This document shows positions 29,701 to 38,083 of a DNA stretch of 62,296 nucleotides, in pieces. The number at the start of each line of letters is the position of its first letter. The stretch's first letter is position 1. Origin of the DNA: Flavobacteriaceae bacterium (GTDB lineage: Bacteria; Bacteroidota; Bacteroidia; Flavobacteriales; Flavobacteriaceae). The notes under the pieces are model-generated. The model made no database searches. It saw only the letters and a list, made by a program, of their open reading frames with translations, and was not told the DNA's origin. The translations under genes were made by a program, and so were the position numbers. The DNA is taken from contig JAOZVI010000003.1 in the NCBI GenBank assembly GCA_029938265.1, positions 1-62,296 on the forward strand. Reading direction: 5' to 3'.

Positions 29701-30105
29701 GTCAATAATAAAACTATTGATCCTTCCTTGTCCCGTTTTTACATTTGTAGTATAAGGACCTAACGATTGCCAGTTACTTATATTATCCGATTTATTTGCA
29801 ATCTCATTTTTATGTTCCCATGATTGCCAAAGCATTGAAGGAGGTGCTATACTTCCATCTTTAAGTGTGTAATATTTCCAATGATCTTCCCAACGTTTAA
29901 AAGGTTTAAAACCACTACCTTTTGCTTCCCAATCTTTATCTTTAAAATAATCATTAAAACTTTTACTAAGATCTTGGAATGTACTTTTAGAAGCAGTTGA
30001 TGCTTTTTGTTGATTTTGAATCCAGGGAGCATTTTCATTATACTGAGCCTTAATATTTAGGCTCAGAAAAAGAATTATAAATATGCTGGTGAATATTTTT
30101 ATCAT
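26713..30105 (-). CDS. Secreted BNR/sortilin-like repeat protein with T9SS sorting domain
   Basis: A very large extracellular protein of about 1130 residues. The start at 30105 (MIKIFTSIF) is preferred because it gives a standard signal peptide ending NIKAQ; an upstream ATG at 30123 adds six residues. Most of the chain, from about residue 115 to 745, is a run of beta-propeller repeats of the type KSTDAGTNW, KSTNGGNTW, KSSDGGDNF, as in VPS10/sortilin and BNR sialidase-like proteins. A putative beta-sandwich follows. The last 75 residues (VYPNPSYGTF, IYDITGKLIYKK) form a type A sorting domain for type IX secretion. No catalytic residues could be assigned; a binding or degradative role at the cell surface is possible. 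Confidence 0.86.
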   Translation of the reverse strand: MIKIFTSIFIILFLSLNIKAQYNENAPWIQNQQKASTASKSTFQDLSKSFNDYFKDKDWEAKGSGFKPFKRWEDHWKYYTLKDGSIAPPSMLWQSWEHKNEIANKSDNISNWQSLGPYTTNVKTGQGRINSFIIDPNNPNIFYVGAPSGGIWKSTDAGTNWIPLSDNIPQIGVSGIAIDPNNSNIVYIVTGDDDARDTYSVGVMKSTNGGNTWNKTGLTFNAVNASANEIFINPNNSNMLWVATNEGFYKSEDAGANWQRKLSGNIRDIKLKPGDPNIIYAVTSSKFYKSTNTGDTFTQILNNLPDPVADNPSRFTIGVSPANPEIVYVLSAKDDNSFQGLYKSTNSGETFTKTLETDDIFVSKQAWYDMSLTVSPNDENLVFVGVLDIWKSSDGGDNFTQINHWWNPSEPAYTHADIHFLRYFNNKLYAGTDGGIYESSNNGNSFTDLTETLNISQYYKISTAKHSIANIVGGLQDNGGFAFSNNIWHRYHGGDGMDCAVDPNDQNVYYGFTQFGSSLNMTHNGGETEGVIIATAPADEVDGSSDRGGNWVTPLVLNKDGVIYAGYEKLYKLINNDWEAVSDKIFGGNLNNIDISPNNNDLIYVSRSKYLYKSTDGGLTFTKSTYEFPYIISSIDINSNNNDIVYITVGGFFNNGVYKSTDGGTNFENISLNLPNEPKLVIKHQNLSLQNDLYLGTSLGVYHINDKMTDWEVYATDLPNVPIKDIEINTEEKTITAGTYGRGVWQSPIEVIKANNDISLVDILSNNSVQCSGITPKILVKNNGLNIINTVTVNYSIDNEDFNFQYNGSIPSGQNKEISLHSNNSLDFGIHDLSISININNDAFAENNSASVNFTVNNSSTGQYVNTFGDVNEDEWLTQTIGKDIDLWQKGKPTTTKFNSIIESGYVTNLTENYTDETVSYLISPCYNLTQLENPVLKFDMVFDIEKDWDVLYMEYTVDNGKTWEILGTASDPNWYNSSFIDPQRPITVGKQWTGTDTTLKEYSYDLAALQNESNIIFRFVFATDQAANQEGAVIDNFTIDATAILAVNDFEKTVFNVYPNPSYGTFFIQRKGNEEMQISIYDITGKLIYKKNKIIENSFELELNQVDKGIYFLKISVGNSQATKRIILK

Positions 30106-30136
30106 AACAAGGGTTAATAGCAATTCTAATATTTTT

Positions 30137-30144
30137 CAAAGATA
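30137..30144 (-). promoter_or_regulatory. Candidate -7 box for the T9SS protein
   Basis: The minus strand reads TATCTTTG, matching TAnnTTTG, 31 bases upstream of the chosen start at 30105. This supports the shorter start only weakly. No -33 element was seen. Confidence 0.35.
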
Positions 30145-30155
30145 TGAAAATTTAA

Positions 30156-30668
30156 CTATTTAATTTTGAGCTTCTTCAATATTATAGAATCGTTTTCTTT
30201 TTTATCTGAAATTACTTTTTTCATATCTTCATTGGGTATGGTAGCTGATAAAACATAATGGGCGATCTTCCAATTATTATCATCTCTAACTATAACTCCT
30301 GACCCTCTACAAATACCCATCCATGTATCTAAAATTTCATCAAACCAGGCGGTTTTTTGATCTGAAGAAAAATAAATATTTCTATTAATTGAAGTAAAAT
30401 TCCAGGTTTCTTTTTTATCAAAAAAAGGTTTTGCAAATTCTTTAAATTTTTGTTTGCTCCAAACTTCACTGGCATCTGTACCTACAAAAACACTATTTGA
30501 GGTCATTTTATTAAAGTAAGCGTCAAAATTTGAATCAGCAACATCTTTATGCCATTGATTTAATGTATTATTAATCTCATTTTTATTCTTTTCTAGATTT
30601 TGTGAAAAAGAAAATATAGAAAGTAAAAGAAAAAATGCACAGATTATCAGTGTATTATCTTTTTTCAT
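30156..30668 (-). CDS. Exported SnoaL/NTF2-like protein
   Basis: A 170-residue protein with a signal peptide (hydrophobic residues 7-22, ending FSFSQ). The mature part has the NTF2-like pattern: a helix with WHKDVADSNFDAYFNKM, a VFVGTDASEVWSKQKF strand and loop, and a final strand pair WKIAHYVLSATIPNE. Such proteins often bind small ligands, and most are of unknown function. It overlaps the upstream lipoprotein gene by 4 bases (ATGA), so they are translated together. Confidence 0.78.
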   Translation of the reverse strand: MKKDNTLIICAFFLLLSIFSFSQNLEKNKNEINNTLNQWHKDVADSNFDAYFNKMTSNSVFVGTDASEVWSKQKFKEFAKPFFDKKETWNFTSINRNIYFSSDQKTAWFDEILDTWMGICRGSGVIVRDDNNWKIAHYVLSATIPNEDMKKVISDKKENDSIILKKLKIK

Positions 30669-31276
30669 TTGGGAATATTTAATTTATTTGCGGGCAACTT
30701 TAATGGTCTTTTCTCAATAATAGTTTTTGATTTTAAAGAATCATTAGTTACAATCTCATCAATAAAATCTTTGAGTTGTTCATTTAACTCCTTTTGAGTT
30801 AAATTATTGTTGATCTTTGAATTAAGTGCAGAAAAGGCTTCGTAGATCTTAGTGTATTCTTTATGAATTTCTTCTTCTGTAATAATAGAAATTTTTGACA
30901 TGTCTTCTATACGCAAAGCTTCATTATGAATTATGTTTAACCTGATCTTTATTGAAGGAGTTTGTAGCTCTTCAATACGAATAGAATCTTTTAATTCTTG
31001 TGCTAGTTTTGCGAGCTCTTCAGCATTTAACAAAGATTCTTCTGGAGTATAGATCTTATTTTCATTTAAAAATTTGCTAAATCTCTGATATTCTCCCCAA
31101 TCCTGCATGAAAATTTTAGATTTAGGAGTCAATTTTTCATTGATCTTCAGAGTATATTTTTTTATGCTATCCGCTTTTTTTTCTTGAAGAATTACTGTTT
31201 CTTTTTTCAAAGACTTATTATTACAAGAAAAAAGAATTGATAGAAATATTAATAAAAGAAGTGATCTACTTAACAT
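30665..31276 (-). CDS. Hypothetical lipoprotein
   Basis: The start at 31276 gives MLSRSLLLLIFLSILFSC, a clean lipoprotein signal; the longer frame from 31324 adds 16 residues that do not fit a signal. The mature part is mostly helical and charged, rich in Glu, Lys and Ile, without cysteines after the lipidated one. I do not recognise a family. It is coupled by overlapping stop and start codons with the SnoaL-like gene, so both probably act in the periplasm. Confidence 0.62.
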   Translation of the reverse strand: MLSRSLLLLIFLSILFSCNNKSLKKETVILQEKKADSIKKYTLKINEKLTPKSKIFMQDWGEYQRFSKFLNENKIYTPEESLLNAEELAKLAQELKDSIRIEELQTPSIKIRLNIIHNEALRIEDMSKISIITEEEIHKEYTKIYEAFSALNSKINNNLTQKELNEQLKDFIDEIVTNDSLKSKTIIEKRPLKLPANKLNIPK

Positions 31277-31364
31277 AAGTTTATAATATATGAAAATCCA
31301 AAAATAGAAAAAATTTTGTATCAATTTTGTAATGTGTCTAAACTTTTTTATTTCCTAAATTCAT

Positions 31365-31372
31365 TATATTTG
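31365..31372 (+). promoter_or_regulatory. Candidate -7 box for the threonine dehydrogenase-like gene
   Basis: TATATTTG matches TAnnTTTG exactly, 19 bases before the ATG at 31392. A TTTG at 31326 is slightly farther than the usual -33 distance. Confidence 0.45.
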
Positions 31373-31391
31373 TACTCCAAATACAAATATA

Positions 31392-32333
31392 ATGGATAAT
31401 AAAATTCTCGTTATTGGTGCCAGCGGTCAGATAGGAACTGAGCTCACATTAAAATTACGTCAAATATATGGAAATAATAATGTAATTGCTTCAGATATAA
31501 GGAATGGAAATTATGAAGTTATGGAATCAGGCCCTTTTGAAATATTGGATGTGATGCAAAAAAATGACATTTTAAAAGTAGCCCAAAAACATGAGATAAA
31601 GCAAGTGTATTTAATGGCTGCCATGTTATCGGCTATAGCCGAAAAAAAGCCAAAAAACGCATGGGAATTAAATATGAATTCACTATTTAACGTGCTTGAT
31701 CTTGCACGAGAAAAAGTTATTGACAAAGTTTTTTGGCCGAGTTCAATTGCAGTTTTTGGACCTTCATCGCCAAAGCAAAACACACCACAATTAACTGTGA
31801 TGAATCCAACAACGGTATATGGTATTAGTAAATTGGCAGGTGAAAGTTGGTGTGCTTATTACCATGACAAGTATGATGTTGAAGTTTGTAGTGTGCGTTA
31901 TCCGGGTATTATTAGTTATAAAACAAATCCGGGAGGAGGTACAACAGATTATGCTGTTGAAATATTTCATGGGGCAAAAGCACATAAATCATATACTAGT
32001 TTTTTAAATGAAAATACAGTTTTACCTATGATGTATATGGATGATGCGATTAATGCCACTATAAAAATTATGCAGCATAAGAAATTTGAAAAATATACTT
32101 CTTATAATCTTTCAGCGGTTAGTTTTTCACCAAGAGAAATTTCCGAAGCTATTAAAAAACATATACCTGATTTTACAATAAGTTACAAACCAGATAATCG
32201 ACAGGAAATTGCTGAAAGTTGGCCCCAGACTATTGATGATAAACAAGCAAGAAAAGACTGGAATTGGGAACACAAAGTTGATTTGGATAAGCTTGTAAAA
32301 GAAATGCTGCAAGGATTACACTTTACTGTTTAG
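31392..32333 (+). CDS. L-threonine 3-dehydrogenase, epimerase-like type
   Basis: An extended short-chain dehydrogenase of 313 residues. The NAD-binding GASGQIG lies at residues 8-14, and the YxxxK pair is in TTVYGISKLAGE (about 139-150), with the SSIAVFGP strand before it. RYPGIISYKTNPGGGTTDYA (about 174-193) is the segment that I associate with the UDP-glucose-epimerase-like threonine dehydrogenases rather than sugar epimerases. It would oxidise threonine to 2-amino-3-ketobutyrate. The partner Kbl ligase is not in the window. Confidence 0.82.
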   Translation: MDNKILVIGASGQIGTELTLKLRQIYGNNNVIASDIRNGNYEVMESGPFEILDVMQKNDILKVAQKHEIKQVYLMAAMLSAIAEKKPKNAWELNMNSLFNVLDLAREKVIDKVFWPSSIAVFGPSSPKQNTPQLTVMNPTTVYGISKLAGESWCAYYHDKYDVEVCSVRYPGIISYKTNPGGGTTDYAVEIFHGAKAHKSYTSFLNENTVLPMMYMDDAINATIKIMQHKKFEKYTSYNLSAVSFSPREISEAIKKHIPDFTISYKPDNRQEIAESWPQTIDDKQARKDWNWEHKVDLDKLVKEMLQGLHFTV

Positions 32334-32360
32334 TTTTTAATTTACAAATTTAATTGCGAT

Positions 32361-32828
32361 ATGTTAGTTGATTATAGTTTATTGAGTGAAACTTCAAAAT
32401 TTTTTGTTTTTCCATGTAGCAGGAAATTTTATCCGGATGAATTAAGCGTAGTAAATCAAAAAATTGAAATTTTCTTACAAGAACTTCCTGGGATCGATTC
32501 TTTTTTTGAGATCAAATATCAACGTTTTATTATCATAATCATTTCAGAGCATACACCATTGAAAATTGATCAAAATGATGCCTTAATCAATTTATTACAA
32601 ACCATGGAAAGTGAATTTAACTTTACTTTAATAGATAAGGTGAAAGTGTTTTATAAGCAAGGTGAGTATGTACAGGTAAAAGAAATTTCTGATTTTAAAA
32701 AATTGATCAAAAACAGGGGAGTTTCTAAAAAAACTATTGTTTTTAATAATTTTATCAATACAAAATTAGAATATGATTGTTGCTGGGAAGTTCCAGCAAC
32801 TGAGAGTTGGATCTCACATTTGTTTTAA
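32361..32828 (+). CDS. Conserved flavobacterial protein of unknown function
   Basis: A 155-residue protein found in many flavobacteria, where database entries sometimes call it an ABC transporter ATPase. I see no Walker A or B motif, no signal peptide and no membrane segment, so that name is not supported. Conserved-looking parts are FEIKYQRFIIIII, VFYKQGEYVQVKEISDFKK and the C-terminal WEVPATESWISHLF. It follows the dehydrogenase by 27 bases and converges with truB. Function unknown. Confidence 0.75.
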   Translation: MLVDYSLLSETSKFFVFPCSRKFYPDELSVVNQKIEIFLQELPGIDSFFEIKYQRFIIIIISEHTPLKIDQNDALINLLQTMESEFNFTLIDKVKVFYKQGEYVQVKEISDFKKLIKNRGVSKKTIVFNNFINTKLEYDCCWEVPATESWISHLF

Positions 32829-32831
32829 GAA

Positions 32832-33527
32832 TTACAAAAGGTTAAATAGCTCCTTCACATAATTCTCTGGAGATATAGCATTTTCAACATCAAAATCTCC
32901 ACTTTTTGTTCTTCTCAATGCAGATAAATATGCCCCTGAATTTAATGCTTTGCCAAAGTCATTTGCCAATGAACGAATATAGGTTCCTTTACCGCAAACT
33001 ACTTTAAAATCAACATTAGGTAAGTCGATCTTAGTTATTTTAAAGTCGTAAATATTTATCTTTCTTGATTTGATCTCTGTTGTTTCGCCTTTTCTGGCCA
33101 ATTCATATAACCTAATGCCATCTTTTTTAATTGCAGAAAACAAGGGAGGATACTGGTCAATTTCACCTATAAAAGTTTTAGTTATCGAATTTATTTTTTC
33201 TGTTGTGATATGATCTATTGGAAAAGTTTCGTTTATCTCAGTTTCAAGATCGTAAGAAGGTGTTGTTGCACCAAGGGTAATGGTCCCTGTATATTCTTTA
33301 GTTTCTGCTTGAATTTGATCAATTTTTTTGGTAAATTTTCCTGTACAAATCACTAACAAACCTGTTGCTAAAGGATCAAGAGTTCCGGCATGGCCAACCT
33401 TAATTTTTTTAATATTGAAGTTTTTTTGAATTGCCCCTCTTAATTTTTTTACAACCTGAAAGGATGTCCATTGTAAAGGTTTATCAATTAAGATAATCTG
33501 ACCGTTTTGAAAATCTTCAAATTCCAT
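32832..33527 (-). CDS. truB: tRNA pseudouridine(55) synthase
   Basis: Makes the T-loop pseudouridine of tRNA. The catalytic Asp lies in GHAGTLDPLATGLLVI (about residues 45-60), and YTGTITLGATTPSYD (about 83-97) and GTYIRSLANDFG (about 185-196) are further TruB motifs. At 231 residues it is a short form without the C-terminal PUA extension. It directly abuts uppP (one base apart) in an operon with DUF3098 and ftsX. Confidence 0.94.
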   Translation of the reverse strand: MEFEDFQNGQIILIDKPLQWTSFQVVKKLRGAIQKNFNIKKIKVGHAGTLDPLATGLLVICTGKFTKKIDQIQAETKEYTGTITLGATTPSYDLETEINETFPIDHITTEKINSITKTFIGEIDQYPPLFSAIKKDGIRLYELARKGETTEIKSRKINIYDFKITKIDLPNVDFKVVCGKGTYIRSLANDFGKALNSGAYLSALRRTKSGDFDVENAISPENYVKELFNLL

Positions 33528-34322
33528 TTAATTATTTAAAGCATAGGTAATTGCAATTAAACCTACAATTGTACAATAAATAGCAAAGTAAGAAAGCTTA
33601 CTTCTTTTTACCAGTGAGATCATCCAATTACAAGCAAAAAGTCCAGAAATAAATGCAGCTATAAAACCTGCACTCATTACACCAAATTGTTCGTTTTGAA
33701 AATTTATCTCACCACTCATAAAATCTTTGGCAACTTTACCAAAAATCAAAGGGACGACCATTAAAAATGAAAATCGTGCTGCTTTTATTCTGTCAACTCC
33801 TAGTAATACCGAAGCTGAAATAGTTGCTCCTGAACGTGAAATCCCAGGCAGCATAGCTATTGCCTGAGCTATCCCAATAATAAATGATTTTTTATAGGTA
33901 ACACTTTTATCGGTATTTTTAGCCTTATCTGCAAGTAATAAAAGAAATGCTGTAACTAATAACATAATACCAACAAATAAAATTTTTCCACCAAACAGTT
34001 GTTCTAATTCATCTTCAAAAAATAAACCGATTATCACAGCAGGGATCATTGATATGATGATTTTTATTGAAAATTCAAGCTCTTCATTCCATTTAAACTG
34101 AAACAAACCTTTAAGAATAGTAAAAACTTCTTTTCTAAAAACGACGATTGTACTTAAAGCTGTTGCAAAATGCAAGACAACTGTAAAAGTTAAGCTATCC
34201 TGAGCTATGAGTTTTTCACCAAATAGAGCCTTTCCGAGTTCTAAATGACCACTTGATGAAACGGGTAAAAATTCAGTTAAACCCTGAACTATTCCAAGAA
34301 TAATTGCTTCTAATAAACTCAT
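33528..34322 (-). CDS. uppP: Undecaprenyl-diphosphatase (UppP/BacA)
   Basis: Membrane phosphatase that recycles the lipid carrier of cell wall synthesis. The family motifs are LTEFLPVSSSGHLELG (about residues 16-31) and GISRSGATISASVLLG (about 159-174), both carrying catalytic residues. The length of 264 residues and about eight membrane segments are normal. It lies in the operon ftsX, DUF3098, uppP, truB. Confidence 0.95.
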   Translation of the reverse strand: MSLLEAIILGIVQGLTEFLPVSSSGHLELGKALFGEKLIAQDSLTFTVVLHFATALSTIVVFRKEVFTILKGLFQFKWNEELEFSIKIIISMIPAVIIGLFFEDELEQLFGGKILFVGIMLLVTAFLLLLADKAKNTDKSVTYKKSFIIGIAQAIAMLPGISRSGATISASVLLGVDRIKAARFSFLMVVPLIFGKVAKDFMSGEINFQNEQFGVMSAGFIAAFISGLFACNWMISLVKRSKLSYFAIYCTIVGLIAITYALNN

Positions 34323-34357
34323 AAGATTAGTGTTGAAAAGTAAAGTTGAATTAACAA

Positions 34358-34621
34358 TTATTCTTTCTTATTTTTTTTAATTGGATTTGCAAAAATGGCA
34401 TATATTTCTACCGCTAAACCAATAAGAACTATTGTTGGTGCTAATCTGATTCTTTGAAAATTGTAGATATTTTTATTAAAAATTGTAGGATCATCACTGC
34501 CACCACCATTCATTAAGGCAAATCCAATCAAAATAATAACTACACCGATGATCATTATTATATAATTTTTTTTACCGAATAAGAATTCGCCTTCTTCTTT
34601 TATAGTTTTTTTCTTTACCAT
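34358..34621 (-). CDS. DUF3098 small membrane protein
   Basis: An 87-residue protein with two membrane segments (about 21-37 and 62-80) and a loop GGGSDDPTIFNKNIYNFQ. This size and loop are typical of DUF3098, a Bacteroidota family usually found next to ftsX and uppP, as here. Function unknown; a link to division or wall assembly is suggested only by position. Confidence 0.82.
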   Translation of the reverse strand: MVKKKTIKEEGEFLFGKKNYIIMIIGVVIILIGFALMNGGGSDDPTIFNKNIYNFQRIRLAPTIVLIGLAVEIYAIFANPIKKNKKE

Positions 34622-34631
34622 ATAATTAAAT

Positions 34632-35510
34632 TTAGTAATACAACTCGTCGGTTTTCAAATTTAAGAACCTTTGTGTTGCAAAAAAGGTACTCAACCAGGT
34701 GATTATAATACCAATAAGGAATATGCCGCCAAATAAACTTAATATCTGTAATTTATCATTGATAAAATTAAACTCGGGATAATTTTTATGGATATAATAT
34801 ATTATTCCACTTAAACCTAGTAAAGCAAAAAATGCACCAATAATTCCAAGTTTAATACTTCTCCAAATAAAAGGTTTCCTAATAAAACTTTTTGTAGCAC
34901 CTACCATTTGCATGGTTTTAATAGTAAAACGTTTTGAATAAACTGATAAACGTAAGGAACTATTGATTAAAACGACAACAATTAGTGTAGATAAAGCGCT
35001 AAATATCAAGATAAAAAAACTAATTCGTCTTACGTTTTTTGTAAGAAGATCAATAAGTGGTTTATCATAAGAAACTTCAGAAATAAATTGGTTATTAGTA
35101 TATATTTTTTCAATTTTAGCCATTTGCTCAGGAGTTACAAAATCGGCTTTTACATTGATGTCAATTGCATTTTGTAAAGGATTATAACCTAAAAAATTCA
35201 TAAAATCTTCACCATTTTCTTTTTTATAAATTTCTGCGGCTTCATCTTTAGATATAAATCTTGTATTTTTTGTAAAAGGTTCTTTATCAATCGAAACTAG
35301 TAATTTATCAATTCCTTCTTTTTTTACATCATTCTTTATAAAAAGTGTAATAGCAGCTTGTTCTTTAAAATGATTGGAAACTTTCTTAGTGTTGATTACT
35401 AATAAGCCCAATAATCCTAATAAAAATAATACCAAAGCAATACTGATGACAACTGAAATATACGAAGAACGCAAACGGCGTTTGTGGTATTTTTCAAAAG
35501 ATTTACTCAT
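34632..35510 (-). CDS. ftsX: Cell division ABC-type permease FtsX
   Basis: A 292-residue protein with one N-terminal membrane segment (about 19-38), an extracytoplasmic domain including ITLFIKNDVKKEG and FISKDEAAEIYKKENGEDF, and three C-terminal membrane segments. This is the FtsX layout, working with the ATPase FtsE to activate wall hydrolases at division. ftsE is not adjacent here, as is common in Bacteroidota. First gene of the operon with DUF3098, uppP and truB. Confidence 0.92.
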   Translation of the reverse strand: MSKSFEKYHKRRLRSSYISVVISIALVLFLLGLLGLLVINTKKVSNHFKEQAAITLFIKNDVKKEGIDKLLVSIDKEPFTKNTRFISKDEAAEIYKKENGEDFMNFLGYNPLQNAIDINVKADFVTPEQMAKIEKIYTNNQFISEVSYDKPLIDLLTKNVRRISFFILIFSALSTLIVVVLINSSLRLSVYSKRFTIKTMQMVGATKSFIRKPFIWRSIKLGIIGAFFALLGLSGIIYYIHKNYPEFNFINDKLQILSLFGGIFLIGIIITWLSTFFATQRFLNLKTDELYY

Positions 35511-35745
35511 AGATTTACTTAAAAATTTCGATTTGCAAGTTACTTAATTCAAACCATTTTGCAAACTAAACATATCTACAAAATTTAATTAATACAACAG
35601 TATCTATTTTGAGTATGAAAAAAGATAAATTTAGTATTGAAACTAATTTTTGAGAGTTTGTTATTAGTAGATAGTTTAAAAATGTGAGTTTGACTACCTA
35701 ATATTTTTTATTTATAAATAGATATTATATAAAATATTTAAAGCT

Positions 35746-35753
35746 TATTTTTG
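35746..35753 (+). promoter_or_regulatory. Candidate -7 box directly in front of rbfA
   Basis: TATTTTTG matches TAnnTTTG and ends only 5 bases before the rbfA ATG. If used, transcription would begin at or within a base or two of the start codon, giving a leaderless or nearly leaderless mRNA. Confidence 0.4.
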
Positions 35754-35758
35754 CATTT

Positions 35759-36148
35759 ATGGAAACAAATAGACAAAAAAAAATAGCAGGGATTTTACAA
35801 GAAGAACTTGCGGATGTTCTTAGAATAAGTACTCAGGAAAAATTGAAGGGAGTTATAATATCGGTAACTAAAATTAAAGTAACACCTGATCTAAATGAGG
35901 CTAAAGTTTATTTGAGTGTTTTTCCATCTAATAAAAGAGATGCTATTTTTCAGGAAATTGTTTCAGATTCGCCAAAAGTAAAACACCAATTAGCTCAACG
36001 GATGAGGCATCAAATGCGAAAAATGCCCGACCTGACTTTTTATATTGACGATTCATTAGATTATATAGATAATATTGATGCAGCATTAAAAAAGAAAGAA
36101 AACCCAATTTTAAACCCTGAGATTTTATCAAAAAAGAAAAAGAAATAA
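35759..36148 (+). CDS. rbfA: Ribosome-binding factor A
   Basis: A 129-residue KH-like protein that helps mature the 30S subunit. The N-terminus ETNRQKKIAGILQEELADVL, the strand segment KVTPDLNEAKVYLSVFP and the C-terminal PDLTFYIDDSLDYIDNID fit RbfA closely. A Lys-rich tail ends the protein. The following permease gene starts 2 bases after its stop. Confidence 0.93.
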   Translation: METNRQKKIAGILQEELADVLRISTQEKLKGVIISVTKIKVTPDLNEAKVYLSVFPSNKRDAIFQEIVSDSPKVKHQLAQRMRHQMRKMPDLTFYIDDSLDYIDNIDAALKKKENPILNPEILSKKKKK

Positions 36149-36149
36149 G

Positions 36150-37349
36150 TTGAATTTCCCGCTGTACATAGCTAAAAGGTATTTGGTTTCTAAAAGCAGT
36201 AATAATGCAATAAACATCATTACTCTAATTGCAACTTTAGGTGTTATTGTTAGTACAATAGCTCTTTTTGTTGTTTTATCAGTTTTTTCCGGATTAAAGA
36301 ATTTTAGTTTGAGTTTTATCAGAATTGCTGATCCCGATCTAAAAGTAAGCATTGTAAAAGGAAAATCTTTTTTGTTTAATGATGCTATCGAAAAAGCTTT
36401 GATCAATGAAAAAATTGCTAATTACTCTAAAGTAATTGAAGAAAGAGCCTTTTTTAATTATAGAGATAAATCACATATTGCTGTTATTAAAGGTGTTGAC
36501 TCAAATTACTTATTCGTCAATAGAATAGATACTGCGGTATATTTTGGAGAATGGGTAAATTATACAGCAAAACACACTGTTGTTGTAGGTAGTGGAATAT
36601 CAAATATTCTTTCGGTTGGGGCTTATGATTTTTTAGATCCGCTTAAGATATTTGTACCAAAACCCGGTAAAGGTTATATCACCAACCCCAAAACCGCCTT
36701 TAAAAGTATAAATACACAACCTATTGGTATTTATAAACTTACTGATGATCTTGATAAAAAATATGTTTTTGCCAATTTAAGTTTGACAGAAGATCTATTA
36801 AACTATAAACCTAATCAAATCACTGGAATTGAAATTAAGCTAAGTGATGATGATTATAGCAAAGAGGTTCAAAATCAATTGCAAACAAAATTGGGAGATC
36901 AATATAGAGTGCAGACTCGTGAACAATTGAATTCGGTTTTTTATAAAATGCTCAATACTGAGAATTTGGCTTCTTATCTGGTTTTTACATTGATCTTAAT
37001 AATTGCATTATTTAATGTTATTGGTGCCATTGTAATGATGATCATAGATAAGCGTAATAATTTAAAAACACTTTTCCATTTGGGTGCTGATATCAGAGAA
37101 ATAAGAAAAATATTCGTATTACAAGGATTTTTATTAACCTTGTTTGGATTAGTGATTGGTTTGTTAATTGCTATTCCTTTCGTGTTATTACAAAAAAAAT
37201 TCGGATTTATAATGATTACTCAAAACTTAGCTTACCCTGTTGAGTTTCATTTTACTAATGTTTTGGTTGTAATTTTAACGATAGTTATTTTAGGTTATTT
37301 GGCAGCAAAAATTGCCAGTGCCAGGATAAGTAAAAAGTTAGTGGAGTAG
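36150..37349 (+). CDS. FtsX-like ABC transporter permease (LolC/LolE or MacB type)
   Basis: A 399-residue membrane protein with an N-terminal membrane helix (about residues 22-47), a large periplasmic domain, and three C-terminal membrane segments (about 273-299, 317-345 and 364-386). The layout is that of lipoprotein-releasing permeases, which extract lipoproteins from the inner membrane. It starts with TTG at 36150, chosen because NFPLYIAKRYLVSKS is the usual N-terminus in flavobacteria and rbfA ends just before. The ATPase partner is not in the window. Confidence 0.86.
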   Translation: MNFPLYIAKRYLVSKSSNNAINIITLIATLGVIVSTIALFVVLSVFSGLKNFSLSFIRIADPDLKVSIVKGKSFLFNDAIEKALINEKIANYSKVIEERAFFNYRDKSHIAVIKGVDSNYLFVNRIDTAVYFGEWVNYTAKHTVVVGSGISNILSVGAYDFLDPLKIFVPKPGKGYITNPKTAFKSINTQPIGIYKLTDDLDKKYVFANLSLTEDLLNYKPNQITGIEIKLSDDDYSKEVQNQLQTKLGDQYRVQTREQLNSVFYKMLNTENLASYLVFTLILIIALFNVIGAIVMMIIDKRNNLKTLFHLGADIREIRKIFVLQGFLLTLFGLVIGLLIAIPFVLLQKKFGFIMITQNLAYPVEFHFTNVLVVILTIVILGYLAAKIASARISKKLVE

Positions 37350-37376
37350 TTGAAATTAAAAGGTAAAAGTAATTTT

Positions 37377-37976
37377 TCAAAACTCCAATTTATACTGTTC
37401 AGGAAACAACTTAAAAGATCTTCGATGGTGGTTTGTTATTCCTGATTGAATTATTACTTGTCTGTGTTGTTGGGTTGGGTATCCTTTATTTTGTTTCCAG
37501 TTGTAACCAGGAAACTCATCATGGATCTTTTCCATATAAGCATCACGATAAGTTTTTGCTAAAACAGAAGCTGCGGCAATACTCAAATATTTACTATCTC
37601 CTTTAATGATTGTTTTGTGTTCAATATTTTTATATTGTTTAAATCTATTTCCGTCAACAATAATATATTCTGGTTTTATTTTGAGCATTTCAATTGATTG
37701 ATGCATTGCTAAAATTGAGGCATTCAAGATATTTATTTCATCGATCTTTTCCTGATATACAAAGGCAACACCATAGGCTAAAGCTTCTTTAATAATAATT
37801 GGTTTTAATAATTGTCGTTGTTTTTCGGTAAGTTGCTTGGAGTCGTTTAACAAATCATGCTTAAAATTTCTTGGTAAAATTACAGCTGCTGCAACAACGG
37901 GTCCGGCAAGACAACCTCTTCCTGCTTCGTCTGTTCCTGCTTCAAGTTTATAAGATGAAAAGTTTTGTTTTAGCAT
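37377..37976 (-). CDS. rnhB: Ribonuclease HII
   Basis: Cleaves RNA in RNA-DNA hybrids, including single ribonucleotides. The catalytic acidic residues lie in [15 protein letters not shown] (about residues 13-27), the DGN motif near 108-110, and [17 protein letters not shown] (about 125-141). The ATG at 37976 ([14 protein letters not shown]) is preferred over the one at 38015, which adds 13 hydrophobic residues without family similarity. It converges with the permease gene. Confidence 0.93.
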   Translation of the reverse strand: MLKQNFSSYKLEAGTDEAGRGCLAGPVVAAAVILPRNFKHDLLNDSKQLTEKQRQLLKPIIIKEALAYGVAFVYQEKIDEINILNASILAMHQSIEMLKIKPEYIIVDGNRFKQYKNIEHKTIIKGDSKYLSIAAASVLAKTYRDAYMEKIHDEFPGYNWKQNKGYPTQQHRQVIIQSGITNHHRRSFKLFPEQYKLEF

Positions 37977-38056
37977 AATTATTAAACAGATATCAAAAAT
38001 AATAATTTGATACAATTGTACTTGTAAATTCTTTAATTTTATTTACACAATTATTT

Positions 38057-38064
38057 TACCTTTG
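38057..38064 (+). promoter_or_regulatory. Candidate -7 box for the porin gene
   Basis: TACCTTTG matches TAnnTTTG, 19 bases before the ATG at 38084. The nearest TTG upstream (38022) is rather far for a -33 element. Confidence 0.4.
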
Positions 38065-38083
38065 TCGTCAATTAAAAATATTT

